DNA of 64,000 bases from Apostichopus japonicus (GCF_037975245.1 NC_092578.1:2661001-2725000); one strand, 5' to 3'. Shown: positions 26,901-39,639, counted from the first letter of the stretch. Program-made: numbers and translations. The notes: generated by a model not told the origin, from the sequence alone.

Positions 26901-29900
26901 AAAGAGAGAGAAAATCGGTAGTTAAAACGAGTCATTAAGTCGTCGTTAACAGACATTTTAAAATCGACTAACTGACTACAGTCTGTTAGAAGTTGTCTAA
27001 AGTAATGATATTTTTCCCACAGAAAGAAAAGGGAAATTTATACCGTCAGGCCATCTTTCTAACTTAAGAAATAACGTCATCACGTTATGGAAAGGCGTGC
27101 CAGTGATTACTGGTAACTCATTACCGATACTCGTCATTGTGCGTCCAACACGGCCCATGCACTCATTACTCTTCCCTACCGTGTTACGCTTGTTCCCAGA
27201 AGAGTCCTACACATTCCACAATCAGGTATACCTGTGATGGTTAACTTATTTGGTATAACGTTTAGTTGCTTTTAATTTCCCAGACAGACGGGAAAGGTAT
27301 AAAGGTCGACACTACTTGCTTTGATGGAAGGTCTTTGTTGAGCATATCCCTTGATGAATTATGAACGAATTTCACGCTCATCAGAGTCAACCCCTGTATG
27401 AATAGATGCCCTACAAATCACTCTCGCCAAACTGGTCCCTTGGTAACGATGCTTTGACTTGTGTGGGCTTGAAGGGGGGGAAAGGAGTCCAAGTACAGTC
27501 ACGCCTCTCTGACAGACATATGTCGAGTTTCGACGGCGACAAAATGGCATGTGGGTGGATTGCAACAGGCGTATCGATAAGTAATAACCAATATCGAGAT
27601 TCTAGAAGCTACCGTGAAGGAAGAGAGAGGGAGCGATGCGACGCGGAAGACCAGTATCGGATGCGGGGTCGTTATTTATCTCGTCACAGAAGCAATGATG
27701 GAACATCCTGCAAATGTTATGAATGTTAAATCAAACTGATCCATAACAGACGGCTTATACAGGCATCAAAAATCAAAACGATGATCGCTTACATGGGCTA
27801 GTGTAATTCCCGGCTTTTATACTTTAGGGGTTTGTAACGTACATGTTCTGTTATTTTGGCTTTAGCTGGTATTGTAGCTTAGTGTATTGTATGCATGCTG
27901 CATATTGTTAAAGATCCTTATCGAGGTAACACTTTGTGACGCTTCGTGGGTGTCTCTATGTAATTGAAGCAGCCACAATTAACATCTATATGCAACCTGA
28001 AAACATCAACTGTTATCCTTTGGTCTTTATCAGGCCTGGTGACTTCATGTTTTTTTTTTACTGAAAAGTGATTTCAATTGATAAAGCTGAGAAACTCCTC
28101 ACCCTATTTTTATGATTTAATTAAAATTGAATTTGATTCGAGCATCAATAATTCATCATCCACCGGACACTTTTAATTGTAAATGTCATATCAGATACAG
28201 TGTAACTTTTCAGAAGTTTTCAAACCCTTTAAACATTTTCTTAAATAAGTTGAGTTGACAGAGGGGTAGTTAAAGAAATCAAATGAGTCGCTATCATTTA
28301 TTGTTAAACAAATAAAGAATGATTGTCATGTCTTAATATTTTTAGGCGCTTTAAACAACTACGTGATAAAACATAATTAGCATATTAATGGCCTATATAT
28401 CCTCGAATTGTATACTTGCACATAATGATGAGAGGGAGGGGTATGGGAGCTAGAGGAGGGAGGGAGAGAGGGGAGGGGGGAGGTGAGTTTGTCCCAGAAT
28501 TTGTGACGTGATAGCTTATTTCTACAACATTCCTTGTTATTTTACTGCGTATATACATTGTCCCAAGTAATGTTTCTGCTCTAAATATATCACCATGCCA
28601 ACGTGACGGATTATCAGTATTTTATCCCATAGCAAAGGGAAGAAAAAGATTCTCCCTTTTTCTGTTCTTGTTCACTGTAGTGGTAAGTATTAGGTCAGTT
28701 ATAAAAGGGTACATTTCTATAAAATAATAACTATTTAGTAACTTAATCACTTTAAGAAAAACTAGTTATAAAAATAAATCAAATAAGCTGTCCCATTACA
28801 TCGATTAGGTTGGTTAGTTAGTTAACTTAGTTTTACTAACATTATTTAGAAACGTTATAAGAGAGGCAACTCGGCAAGTAGTGTAACATTTTATATTTTA
28901 TATTATTTGTTTTTGTATTAATGCCAAGGTTGGTAAATTTGTGAAAATTTACTGTCAAACGGTCAAATATTTTTATGTTTTATGTAGGACGATAAAAGTG
29001 ACCGAATGTTCATCATTCGCCCCACCCCCCACCCCATCCCCGTCCCTTAAAAGAAAATGGAAGAAGAAAAGGGAGAGAGAGAGAGAAGCACTACACGTCC
29101 ATCTCAGTGAAGATTCATCAATGTATATTTAAACAATGTGAAATGCCATTTAATTGAACCGACTTCCTTGTCGTTTTTGGATTTTAATTGTCTCTTATTG
29201 ATAAAATCGTATCTAAGGAAAATGGATTAATTCCTTATAAAAAAAAGACAATGTAAAATAATTGACCAAGCTATAGTTGGTATAAGAGAGACGTCCTGTT
29301 GGGTTTATGACGGGGACTACAGACATACGAGGGGATAATTGTGACCTTTGACCTCACACCTGCAAGAGCTCTTAAACCCCTGGGGTTAAGTCGGTGGTAT
29401 ACAATGCCAAAAAAGGATTGCTCAACGCAATTTGTATAGGAATATTAATAATGGGTGTATAATAATGTTGACTATAAATTGTGTCTGTATTGAATGGCGC
29501 AATTGGTCACAATGTCTTATACGGAACGGTGCAATCGGTCATAATTGACAATGACTAATGGAATCGGTCAATGCTGTTATTAAATGGTAGAATCGGTCAA
29601 AAGCTAATCAGATGGGATAATTATAATATTTAACATTGCCAGACAATTTGTCTCTAAAATTCAATAAGTTAGAGGAAAATTTTGAGTGACAGTAGCGTGT
29701 CCTGGTCCATATCTTACCGCCAGAATTTGCTCAAGTTACTGATTCACTGAGTGTTCAATATGAAACCCTGTAAAGTTTATTCTCCTTCAAGATAATGAAA
29801 TTATAGCAGATAAATACACACAAAAGTTACTGCCAATAAAAAATAAACATTAAAACAACCCGTTTTTTGTATGCAAATTAGGCTAAGTTACAGATACAAA

Positions 29901-30360
29901 AGGCATGGAATAACGATCGGGCAAATATAGGCTGAACGTTGAATTTTTGCCCCAAAAAGGTAGCAGACTTTACGAAGATTTTGTATACATTATGAGTGAT
30001 ATTAATGTAGAACAAAAGAAAAAACAAAAAATAGCATAACTGGATGATGATGAAGAAGCAGAAGAAAACCAACACCATGTTCACACCGTGGACACCAAAG
30101 TAGCCGTATTTGACCTATATGTTACCTATATTTTACCTTTGTGTGAATTTTACATGACTCTCTGACGATCAATATTTTTTTTGATAAATGTAAGCAGGAC
30201 CTATTTACCACTCTAGGTGGATAGCGTCCACAGCTTTGTTTTAAATTATTCCAAAATTTCTCGAAACTAGAAGTTCAGCCATGGAAGTATCACCCTGTCA
30301 GGTTATGGTAATACCATGGTATAACCCTCACGATAACGAAATCATACAAACTTAGACTGC
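23930..30360. other. gene-free interval
   Basis: AT-rich DNA with short poly-G/poly-C tracts (near 25156, 25872, 26092) and GA-rich blocks (28428-28485). The 107-codon ORF at 27406-27729 is arginine/serine-rich but lacks splice support and domain features. Confidence 0.4.
29495..29605. repeat. degenerate tandem repeat
   Basis: Four spaced copies of a GGNGCAATYGGTCA-like unit at intervals of about 28-35 bases. Confidence 0.5.
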
Positions 30361-30502
30361 CGTTATAGTATGGCGGCTGGTTATCATACACGGCAACAAC
30401 CCACCCTGTGGTGACGTTTCGCTGATTATTTATGTTAGCCCGTAGGGTCGTACTCCGCGATGCATTGAGTCGACCCCTTGGGAACTAAGGTGGCACGGAA
30501 GG

Positions 30503-30564
30503 ATGAAAGCGAACGAAGGCGACGACAAGGCTGCAGCGGCCTCGCAGAATACCGATAAAAATAG
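30503..30564 (+). CDS. possible first coding exon, unknown gene
   Basis: An ATG in good context opens a 62-nt reading frame (20 codons, starting MKANEGDDKAAAAS) that ends at a consensus donor, ATAG/GTGAGT, in phase 2. The surrounding 200 bases are richer in CpG than the rest of the region, and a 13-codon upstream ORF starts with ATGGCGG at about 30371. The phase does not fit LSM12 exon 2 or 3, so it is probably not an alternative LSM12 start. No downstream partner exon was found. Confidence 0.28.
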
Positions 30565-31971
30565 GTGAGTTAATAAAAACTAGGTTGAAGACAGCTGCAC
30601 GTCAACAAGTGACTGGTGATTAATTTTCTTACCGGGGGCAGCGTAAACGATCTCTTTATATACTAGATCTCGGTGAAGAAAATATACCAGCTTAACAAAA
30701 CTAGATTGCGAAATGTTCCAATCACATTCAACTCGGCCTTTTTTTCTCTCTTTTACCAGAGCCTCGGTTTTCATAGCCCGACCCACCTCACCCCTCGCAT
30801 ATATAAACCGTCGTTTAGGGTAATTCGGGATCGGAATAAAGATTGTATTATCATTTTTCATAATAAACATGAGGGAATCTGTTAGGCTTTCAAATAGAGG
30901 GCCTGACGTAATTGTCTCTGGAGACCGGCTTGGCTATCGAGGTCACTGTTCTTGTTCAATTTTCGCAATCAGGAGTTAGGTAAGTGACGTACAGGCATGT
31001 ACCCTCCATGGAACGCACCAAAAACATTCAATAATATGATGTAAGCATATGTACGGTACCTAGTTATATATATTCATGTACGTAGTAACTGTATACACAA
31101 TGATCCCATGCAGATAAGAATACCGTAACATGCTAAATACATAATTTGTTAACATACACAGAGTGAATCATACATTTTTACCGCCCTTGTGGACTTCAAA
31201 CTTATATATTATTTTGACCCGTGTGTTTTGTAGTCGATTGGTCCAATCGACGTAATACGCACCTTCGAAACAGATAACTGCACAACTTCGAAGCCTGATC
31301 AGGCTGAAATGTAAAATTTAAATCTTAAAACTTCCAAAGCTCATGCATCCCTCTCCACTATTTCTCTTGAGTGAGAAAAGGGAGGGGCTAGTCGTTTGGT
31401 TTCTTGCAAAACCTACAGAGTTGCTTGTCCGGTTTATAAAAACTGATAGTTTTAATTGAGAAGTTTTGGATTATTCATGTGACGTCACACCCTCCTACTA
31501 TACTTCTATAACTAGAGTTACGTAATTTCAAAGATTTAAATTACCCGAATTTACCACAGCTATATCTGAAATCGTTATGTTTAGTGTATCTCGATATAGT
31601 AACAACATTATGTGAATAAAATACTTTTGAGTACATGGAAATTATGCCCTAAAAATTAAAATTAAGGAAAAAATGGATAATGAAAGAGATTTGAAAACTC
31701 ATGTTGCATATGTCGAACCCTCTGACTACTTCTACTCATTGGGACCCATTTCCAACACTTGTTGAAACTCCAAAGAGAAATGATTTCGGCACTAATACAT
31801 TGTGCGAAGACGGTGGCGCTGTTAATAAACACGAAGTCTATATGTCCGTTAGTTTGCTTATTTCTCAGTGGTAGTTGTAATAGTACAGTTCTACATATAT
31901 TCCAAACATAGCACCTGAATACTCCACACAATCTGTGGATCTACAAGACAGTTACAAATCTCACATTGAAA

Positions 31972-32110
31972 ATGGCAGCTGGATCTGGTGAACATGACAA
32001 TGAATCTCCTATTAAAATTGGTAGCACTGTTTATTTTGTCACCTGTTTCGATGAAAAAATCCAAGGAGAAATCATGTGCTTCGACGATACTACCAAACTT
32101 ATGGCAATCA
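31972..32110 (+). CDS. LSM12: LSM12 exon 1
   Basis: Residues 1-46 and the first base of the next codon, ending GCAATCA/GTATCC. The join to exon 2 restores an AAA lysine, as in the human LALK position. Confidence 0.95.
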
Positions 32111-33868
32111 GTATCCTTTGTCTCAGTACAGTGGTAGCAGTTGCACGAATTGTGGCTAAGCAATCCTTGGCTAGACTGCAGTCCGATTGTCAATATTAAT
32201 GTATCTAGGGTTCTCTAGTACTCTTTAATGCTGTGTGTGTGTAGAAATTATGTTGTATTACGATGCGTAACAGAAAGACACTGGTCAGGTCTGCGAACTA
32301 GTTATATTATGTATTGTAGACTACAGTATCTAGGCTAAGTTAACTGTTAGTGTTACTGTAGTGTAACTGTTACTAGTGTTAGGCTAGCCAATGCTATATA
32401 CCAATTTTGTTTTCTATCTATGTTTCCTCACCATTTATCAGTATGTGTAATGTATCACATATGTTTCTTTCTTATATACCTATGGAAGTTTCCTTAGCAC
32501 AGTAACCAGAATCGTCCAGTGGAAGCCGAAAGGGTGTGTGTGATGTAAACTTTGTCAATCTCAACTTTGCAAAGACTGTGAAAGTTTTGGAGGCACCTCA
32601 ACATGCCAAAAAAGACGTAAAAGATTTAACAGCATTAAATATAGAAAAGGTATTGGAAAGTTCTAAAAGTATATTGGCATATAAACTATGCTGTAATAAT
32701 GAAAGTTAATCGCAGAAGCCATGTTAGGTATACATGAGATGATATTTACACCTTGCATTGAAGTCTCTTTAGGAGAACATTGTTGGATTCTGTTCTGATT
32801 TTTATTAAATGGCACTGATCCATGGCACTAGTGGATCTAGTGCCATTCCTCCATAGGTACATGCCGCCATACCTTTCCGCCATAGGTGTCAATCACTGTC
32901 CAGGAAGTACCAAAAGTATTTTGGTTAGTTTGAGATAGCATAGTTTTCTTTGGCATGGCATATCTGAAGATGTAAATTCATTCCCAATCTTCACATCTTC
33001 AGAATTCATTGTTACACCATGATACATTTTCTTTATAGCAGATTTTGATTACAATCAACAGAATTTTAAGATTTTTGAGTTGTTCATAATATTTAGGTGA
33101 AGACTTTCTTTACAAAGGTGACCAGAATTTCTGGGGATCAAAAGTGTTCCTGGATATGCCTCAAATTTTTTGTACTGTGCCATTAATATCTTCAAATTTG
33201 AAATCAACCCAAATAGTTTTCAAATTTATCTCTTTAGCCTTGTGTTGGTAGAGACAGCTCAAAACTAATTATGCCGTTATTGTTGACAACAACAAACGTA
33301 ATGTTCACTCATGGCACTCAGATACTGTAATGCAACCCAGATCATTGAATACAGTTTCTTAGCCTGAAATACACAAGAAAAGTTTCATATTGCACTACAG
33401 TAAGTGAGAATTAAATGTGACTTCCAGTTACCTTCAAAATTGTTGGCATTGGATTTCTGTCTTGAACAAAATCCTTCTCCGAGATTCTCAAGAATTTATG
33501 ATGATGGACGATGACAGATAACAGTAATAATTCATTATAACAGAGACTACTGTTAAGGTACATACAGTAAGTATACAGAAAATGAACAATTCACACAGAC
33601 GCTTATAAATGGTTATGACTTTCTTGCAAACAGGTTGTTAATGAACAGTTTATTATTAATATCTTTTTATCTCTACAGGTGAAGCAAAAGGAGGAAGAAG
33701 CCATCAAGGAAAGAAAACTCAGACTAGAAAAGGGCATTTCAGAGGAGGGAATCAGACTTTATCAAACATTAACCAAAACGTAAGATATTTTCCATTTGTT
33801 ATCTTCTGAAACTATTTCGGCCTAATTTGAATGCTTTCTTTCATTCAGTAATCTACAAGAATATAAAT

Positions 33869-33899
<31 letters not shown>

Positions 33900-35428
33900 G
33901 GCGTGTGAATAGAAATGCTACCACAACAGTTGGGTATAAATATCTTTATTTGTCCATATTTAGTCTGCTGTGGATCACACTTGAATGTTGTCACGTCAGG
34001 ATTTTCAGGATGGGTTGCCCTGGCAGTGTTGTTATATATTTGTAATAGTAACCACAGACCACCCCTTGCCTGAAGCAAGGAATGGGATGATAAGCTTTAA
34101 GTACCAAGTTTAATTCCAACTGGATTGCACAACATAACTCTGCCATAGGTTAGGGCTGGAGCTTGAAAGAATACATTACTTCATCTTTTGACAAGATATT
34201 AACCTGTTGAAGTGGGGACTGTGGGACAGAGTACTGTCCATTGTCTCTCTCTGGACTGAGCCAATAAATTGTAAGACTATCACAGCAGGATGGCCTACAT
34301 TTATTGGTTTCCCGAGATCCAGAACCAAAATGGGAGACGAAAATATGTAAAGTCTGTTTGGAAGTTAGTAGTCCACATGAACTGGGACATAAAATGAATG
34401 ATTCTTTATCAAGGACGACAGTATATAGTATCTTTGTTTCCTAACTTTCTTTTATAAAACACACAAACAGTTATGGACAGATCAACATGCAGTTTATTGT
34501 AACAGTCTGTATACTGAAAAATCCAGTTATGTGCATAACAACATGAAGAAAAAGAAATTGACATCTATATTTTCTCTGTGGTTTCTCACTTCCACAGCTT
34601 AAAATGCACTTGGCAGGACAAGACGATTCATGTGGAAGGCGTGCTGATTGATCCTCCCTACAGAGTCGAAAATTGCAAAATCACAAACCCGAATCCAAAC
34701 ACAAATACGAGTCTAGAGTACATTAAAAAAATAGTAAGTACTGTATATTCAATACATTATGTAAAGCAGGGTTAATATTCTCATAATGATTGCTACAAGG
34801 ATTTGCGTTTACAGGCAAAATGGACAACAAGGACTTATAGAGATTCCAAATTTCCTTCATGAGGTAGAGCTGCAGATATGTGCAGCGTGTATAGAGGAAA
34901 AAGGGGAAGGGGTGGGGGGGGGGGGTTGAGGGGTGCTTTATAGGAAAGAGAGGGAAAAGGGTGGAAAGAGACTTAACCCATGGACGTGTTGTTCCATTTA
35001 ATTCAAGACACGATTTATCTGTCCCTATAAACCTACGTTATGTCAGTTAGATTTTGATATGTGGCCTAAAAAAATCACTTTAACCAAAAGTATTTTTATA
35101 TCATATTTCACTTTTTGGGAAAAATGAGCTTGAAATTGCTAAAACATAAGAAAGAATAAAGAAAAAGAATTGCCTGGGCTTTGCTACCCTCTAATGGGGT
35201 TTGAAGATACTTGTTCCCAATACTCAGTAAGCAACAGATTCTTTAGTTTTTTTGTAACCAAAATTAAACCAAAGCATGCCAATTAATTCAATTGATTTGG
35301 TTAATTACTTACTTTATTAAAAATAGGTGATGCTGGCTGACAAAGTAGATGTATTCTCACCAGTAACTTTCTTTTAATATTATGCACAGGTAGTGAAACA
35401 TTATGTAGATCAGCAGAATGGATCATAA
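31972..35428 (+). CDS. LSM12: LSM12 homologue, complete, five exons
   Basis: Encodes a 184-residue cytosolic Lsm-AD protein (human LSM12 is 195 aa), associated with RNA granules and ataxin-2-type complexes and reported as an NAADP receptor for two-pore channels. Coding exons: 31972-32110, 32510-32649, 33679-33779, 34598-34733 and 35390-35428 (139, 140, 101, 136 and 39 nt; 555 in total). All introns are GT-AG and all phases agree. The Lsm domain is about residues 12-75 (IGSTVYFVTC, then KIQGEIMCFD, then VNFVNLNF). A Lys-rich linker and anticodon-binding-like (AD) domain cover about 92-178, with KGISEEGIRLYQTLTKT and the diagnostic IDPPYRVENCK. The start is the ATG in GAAAATGG; no in-frame ATG lies just upstream. 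The C-terminus is shorter than in vertebrates. AATAAA at 36345-36350 may be the polyadenylation signal. Confidence 0.97.
32510..32649 (+). CDS. LSM12: LSM12 exon 2
   Basis: Acceptor TAACCAG; encodes the second half of the Lsm fold (SSSGSRKG through VNFVNLNFAKTV) to ALNIEK. Donor AAAAG/GTATTG. An acceptor at 32502 would be out of phase. Confidence 0.95.
32815..32860. repeat. short hairpin in LSM12 intron 2
   Basis: AATGGCACTGATCCA pairs with TGGATCTAGTGCCATT around a short loop. No expression evidence. Confidence 0.5.
33679..33779 (+). CDS. LSM12: LSM12 exon 3
   Basis: Acceptor TCTCTACAG; encodes the charged linker and start of the AD domain (GISEEGIRLYQTL). Donor AAAC/GTAAGA leaves phase 2. 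Confidence 0.96.
33871..34150 (-). mobile_element. possible retroposed sequence with A tail
   Basis: A 29-base T run (33871-33899) in LSM12 intron 3 reads on the minus strand as an A tail, preceded by an AATAAA signal (about 33949-33954). This is how an antisense retrocopy or SINE would look. The body (to about 34150) matches nothing I know, and no target duplication was identified. Confidence 0.3.
34598..34733 (+). CDS. LSM12: LSM12 exon 4
   Basis: Acceptor CTTCCACAG; encodes the most conserved AD segment, including IDPPYRVENCK. Donor AAATA/GTAAGT. Confidence 0.97.
35390..35428 (+). CDS. LSM12: LSM12 exon 5 (last coding)
   Basis: Acceptor TTATGCACAG; 12 codons (VVKHYVDQQNGS) and TAA. Corresponds to the VEKHF region of vertebrate LSM12, then stops early. 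Confidence 0.9.
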   Translation, partial: VVKHYVDQQNGS

Positions 35429-36370
35429 AAGGGCAGTCCAGGCGATATGTTTACAGAGAGTTTAAGAGAGAGAGAGATTAAGAGATGGTAGATGGACAGA
35501 CTTGCAGAGAAAAAAGATACCTCGGAGAGACAGGATTGTTTGAAGAATATTCAGACTGGGATGATAAGAGCTTCGCATTGGGCAGCATTAGAACTCACAT
35601 TCCATCATTTTATTTCAACATTCTTTGCAACAACAAAAAAAGAGAATATTTTTTTGTCATGCCTCTCTTGGCAGAGAATGTATTGATCATACACAGGGAC
35701 ATTATCAGTTATGTATATTCTACGAAGGATGTATAGGTACTGTAAGATGTGTTGGGCATTTTACGGGTTGGAATGTTGGAGAAAATACAAGATTTAGCTG
35801 ATCAGTAACTTGGTGGATGGATGCTTTAAAAAAAAGTCAGTGGGTGCAGTTAGTTGGATAATCTTATGCTACAGGAAAGGCGATATGCTCTGCATCAGGG
35901 TTGTTACCAACCTTGCCAAACCCTGATACAGAGCATCTCCCATTCCTGTAGCATAAGATTTAGAACTATGGGATATCCTTTTGAGATTCTGTGATTTTTT
36001 AAAGATATTTAAAGTTTAGTTTGACATCTTTTCCTGTTCAGTTCTGACTGACTGAATATTGCATACTGTACTAGTTTAGGGAATCAAATCTAATTTGGAA
36101 CCCCCTCCCCAAGTACAGTATTATGGCACAAGAGGGGGGGGTGTCGGGCATGAGAAGGGGTCCAAATTTCACCCATGGTAGGATTCTCCTCTGTTTAGGT
36201 TGCATTATCTACCCTCGACATATGTATATTTTCCTTCACAGAACTAATTTGTGTCGTTTGAATTGTCACTTCCCCAGCCTAACATATCAGTGTTGAAACC
36301 TTTGCTTCCAAAGCTACCTAAAATACAAATACAAGAAATACGGCAATAAAAAACCCAAGATGAATGTGTA
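35429..36370 (+). other. LSM12 3' UTR candidate
   Basis: Follows the stop codon and runs to AATAAA at 36345-36350. It contains the strong inverted repeat at 35860-35960 and poly-G tracts. The extent of the UTR is inference. Confidence 0.4.
35860..35960. repeat. 101-bp hairpin / small MITE
   Basis: Two arms of about 42 bases starting AATCTTATGCTACAGGAA are imperfect reverse complements around a 17-base loop. No clear target duplication longer than 2 bases is seen. It could be a tiny MITE or a stem-loop in the LSM12 3' UTR. Confidence 0.7.
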
Positions 36371-36399
36371 ATTGAAAGTTACTACAAATCAACTGTTTG

Positions 36400-38560
36400 C
36401 CCCTGGAACAAGAATAAGGGTTTGGTTATCAAACGCCGGAGCAGACTGGCTCACTCAGGCTCAGAACGGTTCGCCCGCTGCAGATCAAGGTCACAACACC
36501 GTCAATTGCACCACTTTGCTGGTAGTAATTGATGCCCCGATCCCCCCCCCCCCCCCCGCCACTGGTCAAAGCAGGAAATTTACCCGTCAGACAAGCTGAT
36601 CAGAATAAGCATTGTATCATTCTAGTCTTTGCACAAAATATATCAAAGAGCTGTCAGTTTTAGCAACTTATCACGAGGCCAGTACTTTGAAATGAGACCA
36701 TTTTCATAAATAACATCTTCTATACCTGCGCAAATTGTTACATTGGTCAACATATCTGGCTACTATCATCATCAACAAATGGCTAGAGGCTGCTTTTCCT
36801 TAGGAGAGATGAAAATAACAGGATTAAGATAATTATTTTAATTTTATTCTCATTTTAGAGAAGGATGTTGCTGTTCATTGATTCAAGTTCTGTTTCTTGG
36901 AAGCTATTAAAGAACGAAAAAAAAAAATCGTTTGTTGATTTTCATTATTTTTTTTATGAAATAAACGTCAGACAATGGCTTTGGTTGAGGGAGGGTGTAT
37001 GATAAAAACGAAGAATGAAGCGGAAATGGGGCCAAGAAACATAATTGTCCCTGGGGGTCGTTCTGGCTCGCTGCCCCCTTCCCAAGCAATCAAGCAATTA
37101 AATTATATGCCGATAAAACACTCAGATGCTGTACGGAATACATATCTTACCTTTGGAGTGGGGAGAGAGGGAGGAAGAGGGGGGGGGTGCTACTCAAACC
37201 ACAAATTTAAGCACTCCAAAAGCATTACAAATTCCAGGTTGAGGTGGTAAAGATTTAATCTCTTCGCCTCTTAAGTAATGTACCATTATGACGTTAATTA
37301 CATTGAGTGCAATTAAACATTGCCTTTTACAACATAATGAATTTGAGATAATGTTTCGAGGAAGAAAAAAAAAACGTTGGATCTGACCACCGTCTGGGTG
37401 ATCTCCCGAATTACCATCTTGCAGCTTAAGAAACGTATTCTGAGGAATTATTTTCAGTGCCATCCTTGATGGAATTGGAAAACACTAATAACTATCTAAG
37501 GAAGAAGAGGAGTAAGTTACACTCTCATGTAAACTCACCCAACAAGTGTACCCATGAGAGTCAGGTCGGGCCCAGGGGGAAATGTCCCCGACTCCCTGTC
37601 TGCACTTATCTAACCTTCAGTAATATAATAGTTATTTATTAAGTTATTTATCCCATATTCCGGCCCCTTCAAATCCCCCGGGTCCTCTCATGACGCCGGG
37701 CACCGGAATAGCATACCCCTCTGAACTCCCACCATCCCCCCCCCCCCCCTTCTCCTCGTCTAGAGAAGACCATGACTTCATAAATCCCTTTGTGCATGCT
37801 TCATGATATTAAAGATGTGTTTAACATGTTCAAATAATTGATATCTTGATAAACAAACATAAAAACCAGAATTAAATGTGCTTCGTAACAACTACATACT
37901 ACTAAACGTTATCAGCTGGATCATTGCAAACCCAACTGGCTGGATTATTGAATCAACTCCAACGTATGCCCCACGCTCATAAGTTAGATACATAATTGCG
38001 ACCTATAGTAACTATTTTTCATGTTTTATTGTTTGTTTCACTTTAACTGAAGAAACATGTATAGCTTTCTAGGTGGGAAGTAGTTTTATTTTATTTCGTG
38101 GGAGGATCAATCCACGGGAGGCAGTTCTTTTGGCAACAAGTGACATGCGGCTTCATATTGAGAGGATTTCCGTAGTTTGTTGAAATCTCTTCCTGCCGTT
38201 TGTTGAGATTTTTTTTATCGGAACGATGGTGTTCCAGTGTGATGTGTTTTATATGTCAATCTGAGGTCGTGTTACCCCTTTTTGATCGTGCCGTGTCGGT
38301 TCCGTTGGGCGGGCCGTGTGAAGATTTCAATGCAGAGAAATGGCATTTGTAATACCATAAGTTGATTGCTTGCCACATTCAGTAAGTTTTAGCACACGGT
38401 TACTATTTACGCATACCGCCCTCTTTTAATTCCTCAACCTGTTTATTCCGCATGCTGATCGGTAATTCGCTGGACAATTGCACGAGGCCCCCCCCCCCTC
38501 CCACCCACAAAGAACAAGTTCGCAGCTGTGGCTCAGTCACGATTAAATTAAGACCTACTC
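36400..38560. other. no gene seen
   Basis: Poly-C/poly-G tracts near 36542, 37184, 37737 and 38488; otherwise unremarkable. ORFs here are short and low-complexity. Confidence 0.4.
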
Positions 38561-38609
38561 AGTTTTGAGCAATTTCAAGAGCTTTGAAAGGTTCAATTTC
38601 ACGGTTATG

Positions 38610-38900
38610 GCCTGTTATAAGGAAATTAAGATTAAGAAGAACCTTGTTTTCTCTCGGAAATTGGCTATTTGTATATCTATATGTCATATATCTCTATATC
38701 GTCTATGGAACGCCCTACCACCGGCACTTCGTCTTTTACCCACCTTTGATTCTTCAAAGTTTTAACTTAAAACTTTTCTTTTTTATTTTTACTCGTACTT
38801 TAATGCATGGTCTTGATTTTCATTTCTCTTAATCTCGTTTCTATTACTTTGATTCCTTGATGGATTTATTTTGTTATTGATGTATTATCTGAATTTGGCC
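38610..38900 (+). pseudogene. LINE C-terminus relic
   Basis: A plus-strand frame ends in YRLWNALPPALRLLPTF with SSKF and, past a stop, LKLFFF. This is the conserved tail of non-LTR retrotransposon ORF2 proteins (LWN.LP..R..PT...FK..LK..LF). The rest of ORF2 is absent or unrecognisable, so it is a 5'-truncated, decayed copy. Confidence 0.5.
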
Positions 38901-39113
38901 CGTAGCTAAATTTTATATTATAATTTATAATAGTATATAATTTTATATATTTCCTTTATCATAGGATGGATCTACTAATTTAGGAGACAGTATACCGTAA
39001 TGCATAAACAATATTTTCGCGTGATGTTTATGAAGTGCCGTTTGTGACAATATTGTTTATGAAATAAATAGATATCTTATAGTATAATCTTCAATAAAAT
39101 ATAGTCGTGATTC

Positions 39114-39217
39114 CACTGTGGGCGTTTGAAACCTGTATCGAACAATACTTGTTCTGTTTTGGTGACATATTTGCCTCACTCTAGAGATCAAACATGATGC
39201 TAACCAACTCGACATTA
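39114..39217 (-). repeat. dispersed repeat, second copy
   Basis: Reverse complement matches 18749-18832: both contain TTAGCATCATGTTTGATCTC and GGCAAATATGTCACCAA, and both end in CAGTGGAAT(T/C)ACGAC. This copy has about 20 extra bases in the middle and no tRNA-like part beside it. A small inverted repeat (CATAAACAATATT...AATATTGTTTATG, 39004-39061) lies next to it. Confidence 0.75.
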
Positions 39218-39530
39218 TTTATTACTATTAATTATTATATTACTGAATATAAAATATAAAAGATATCTTACGACCACGTCTCCCTCCCGTCGCTTTCTAC
39301 ATTTCATGACACATATCCGGTACCACATTTAACTACGAATTAGATATCCTTTCCGAAGAGACTTACTTTGAGAAGAGGTTCTAATCTGTTTTAACCCTTA
39401 CTAACTAAAAGGCGTTTAAAATTCATGCGACTTACCAACCCACGCTGAGATGTGAGCGGTCATAAATATTGATGACATCTTTAGATTTAATAATTTAATA
39501 TTAGCTCTGCATTAATTTGCATCAATATGT

Positions 39531-39540
39531 TATATAAAAG
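39531..39540 (+). promoter_or_regulatory. TATA box of candidate neuropeptide gene
   Basis: TATATAAAAG is a strong TATA box. About 27 bases downstream is an initiator-like TCAACAC, and about 100 bases downstream a consensus splice donor (AAAG/GTAAGTT), so this looks like a short leader exon. The next convincing plus-strand coding exon is the secretory precursor at 45246. Confidence 0.5.
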
Positions 39541-39561
39541 GACTTGAATTTTTGATAAATC

Positions 39562-39639
39562 AACACTATACTTGTCAAATGAATCACGAAGAAGGTGTGG
39601 AAGTTCTTGATAGTTTTAACCAAATACTCTGAAGTAAAG
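39562..39639 (+). other. putative 5' leader exon with uORF
   Basis: Runs from an inferred start near 39562 to the donor at 39640. It contains a complete 17-codon upstream ORF (39579-39632, starting MNHEEGVEVL). Linkage to the coding exons at 45242 onward is inference from orientation and lack of other candidates. Confidence 0.4.

Noticed and set aside
27406..27729. 107-codon Arg/Ser-rich ORF as an SR-like protein
   Set aside because: No RNA-recognition motif, no splice sites in keeping, biased composition only at the end.
31891..32193. 100-codon minus-strand ORF over LSM12 exon 1
   Set aside because: Shadow of the LSM12 coding exon.
32501..32509. Upstream acceptor (CACAG at 32498-32502) for LSM12 exon 2
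   Set aside because: It would put exon 2 out of phase; the CCAG at 32506-32509 restores the conserved lysine.
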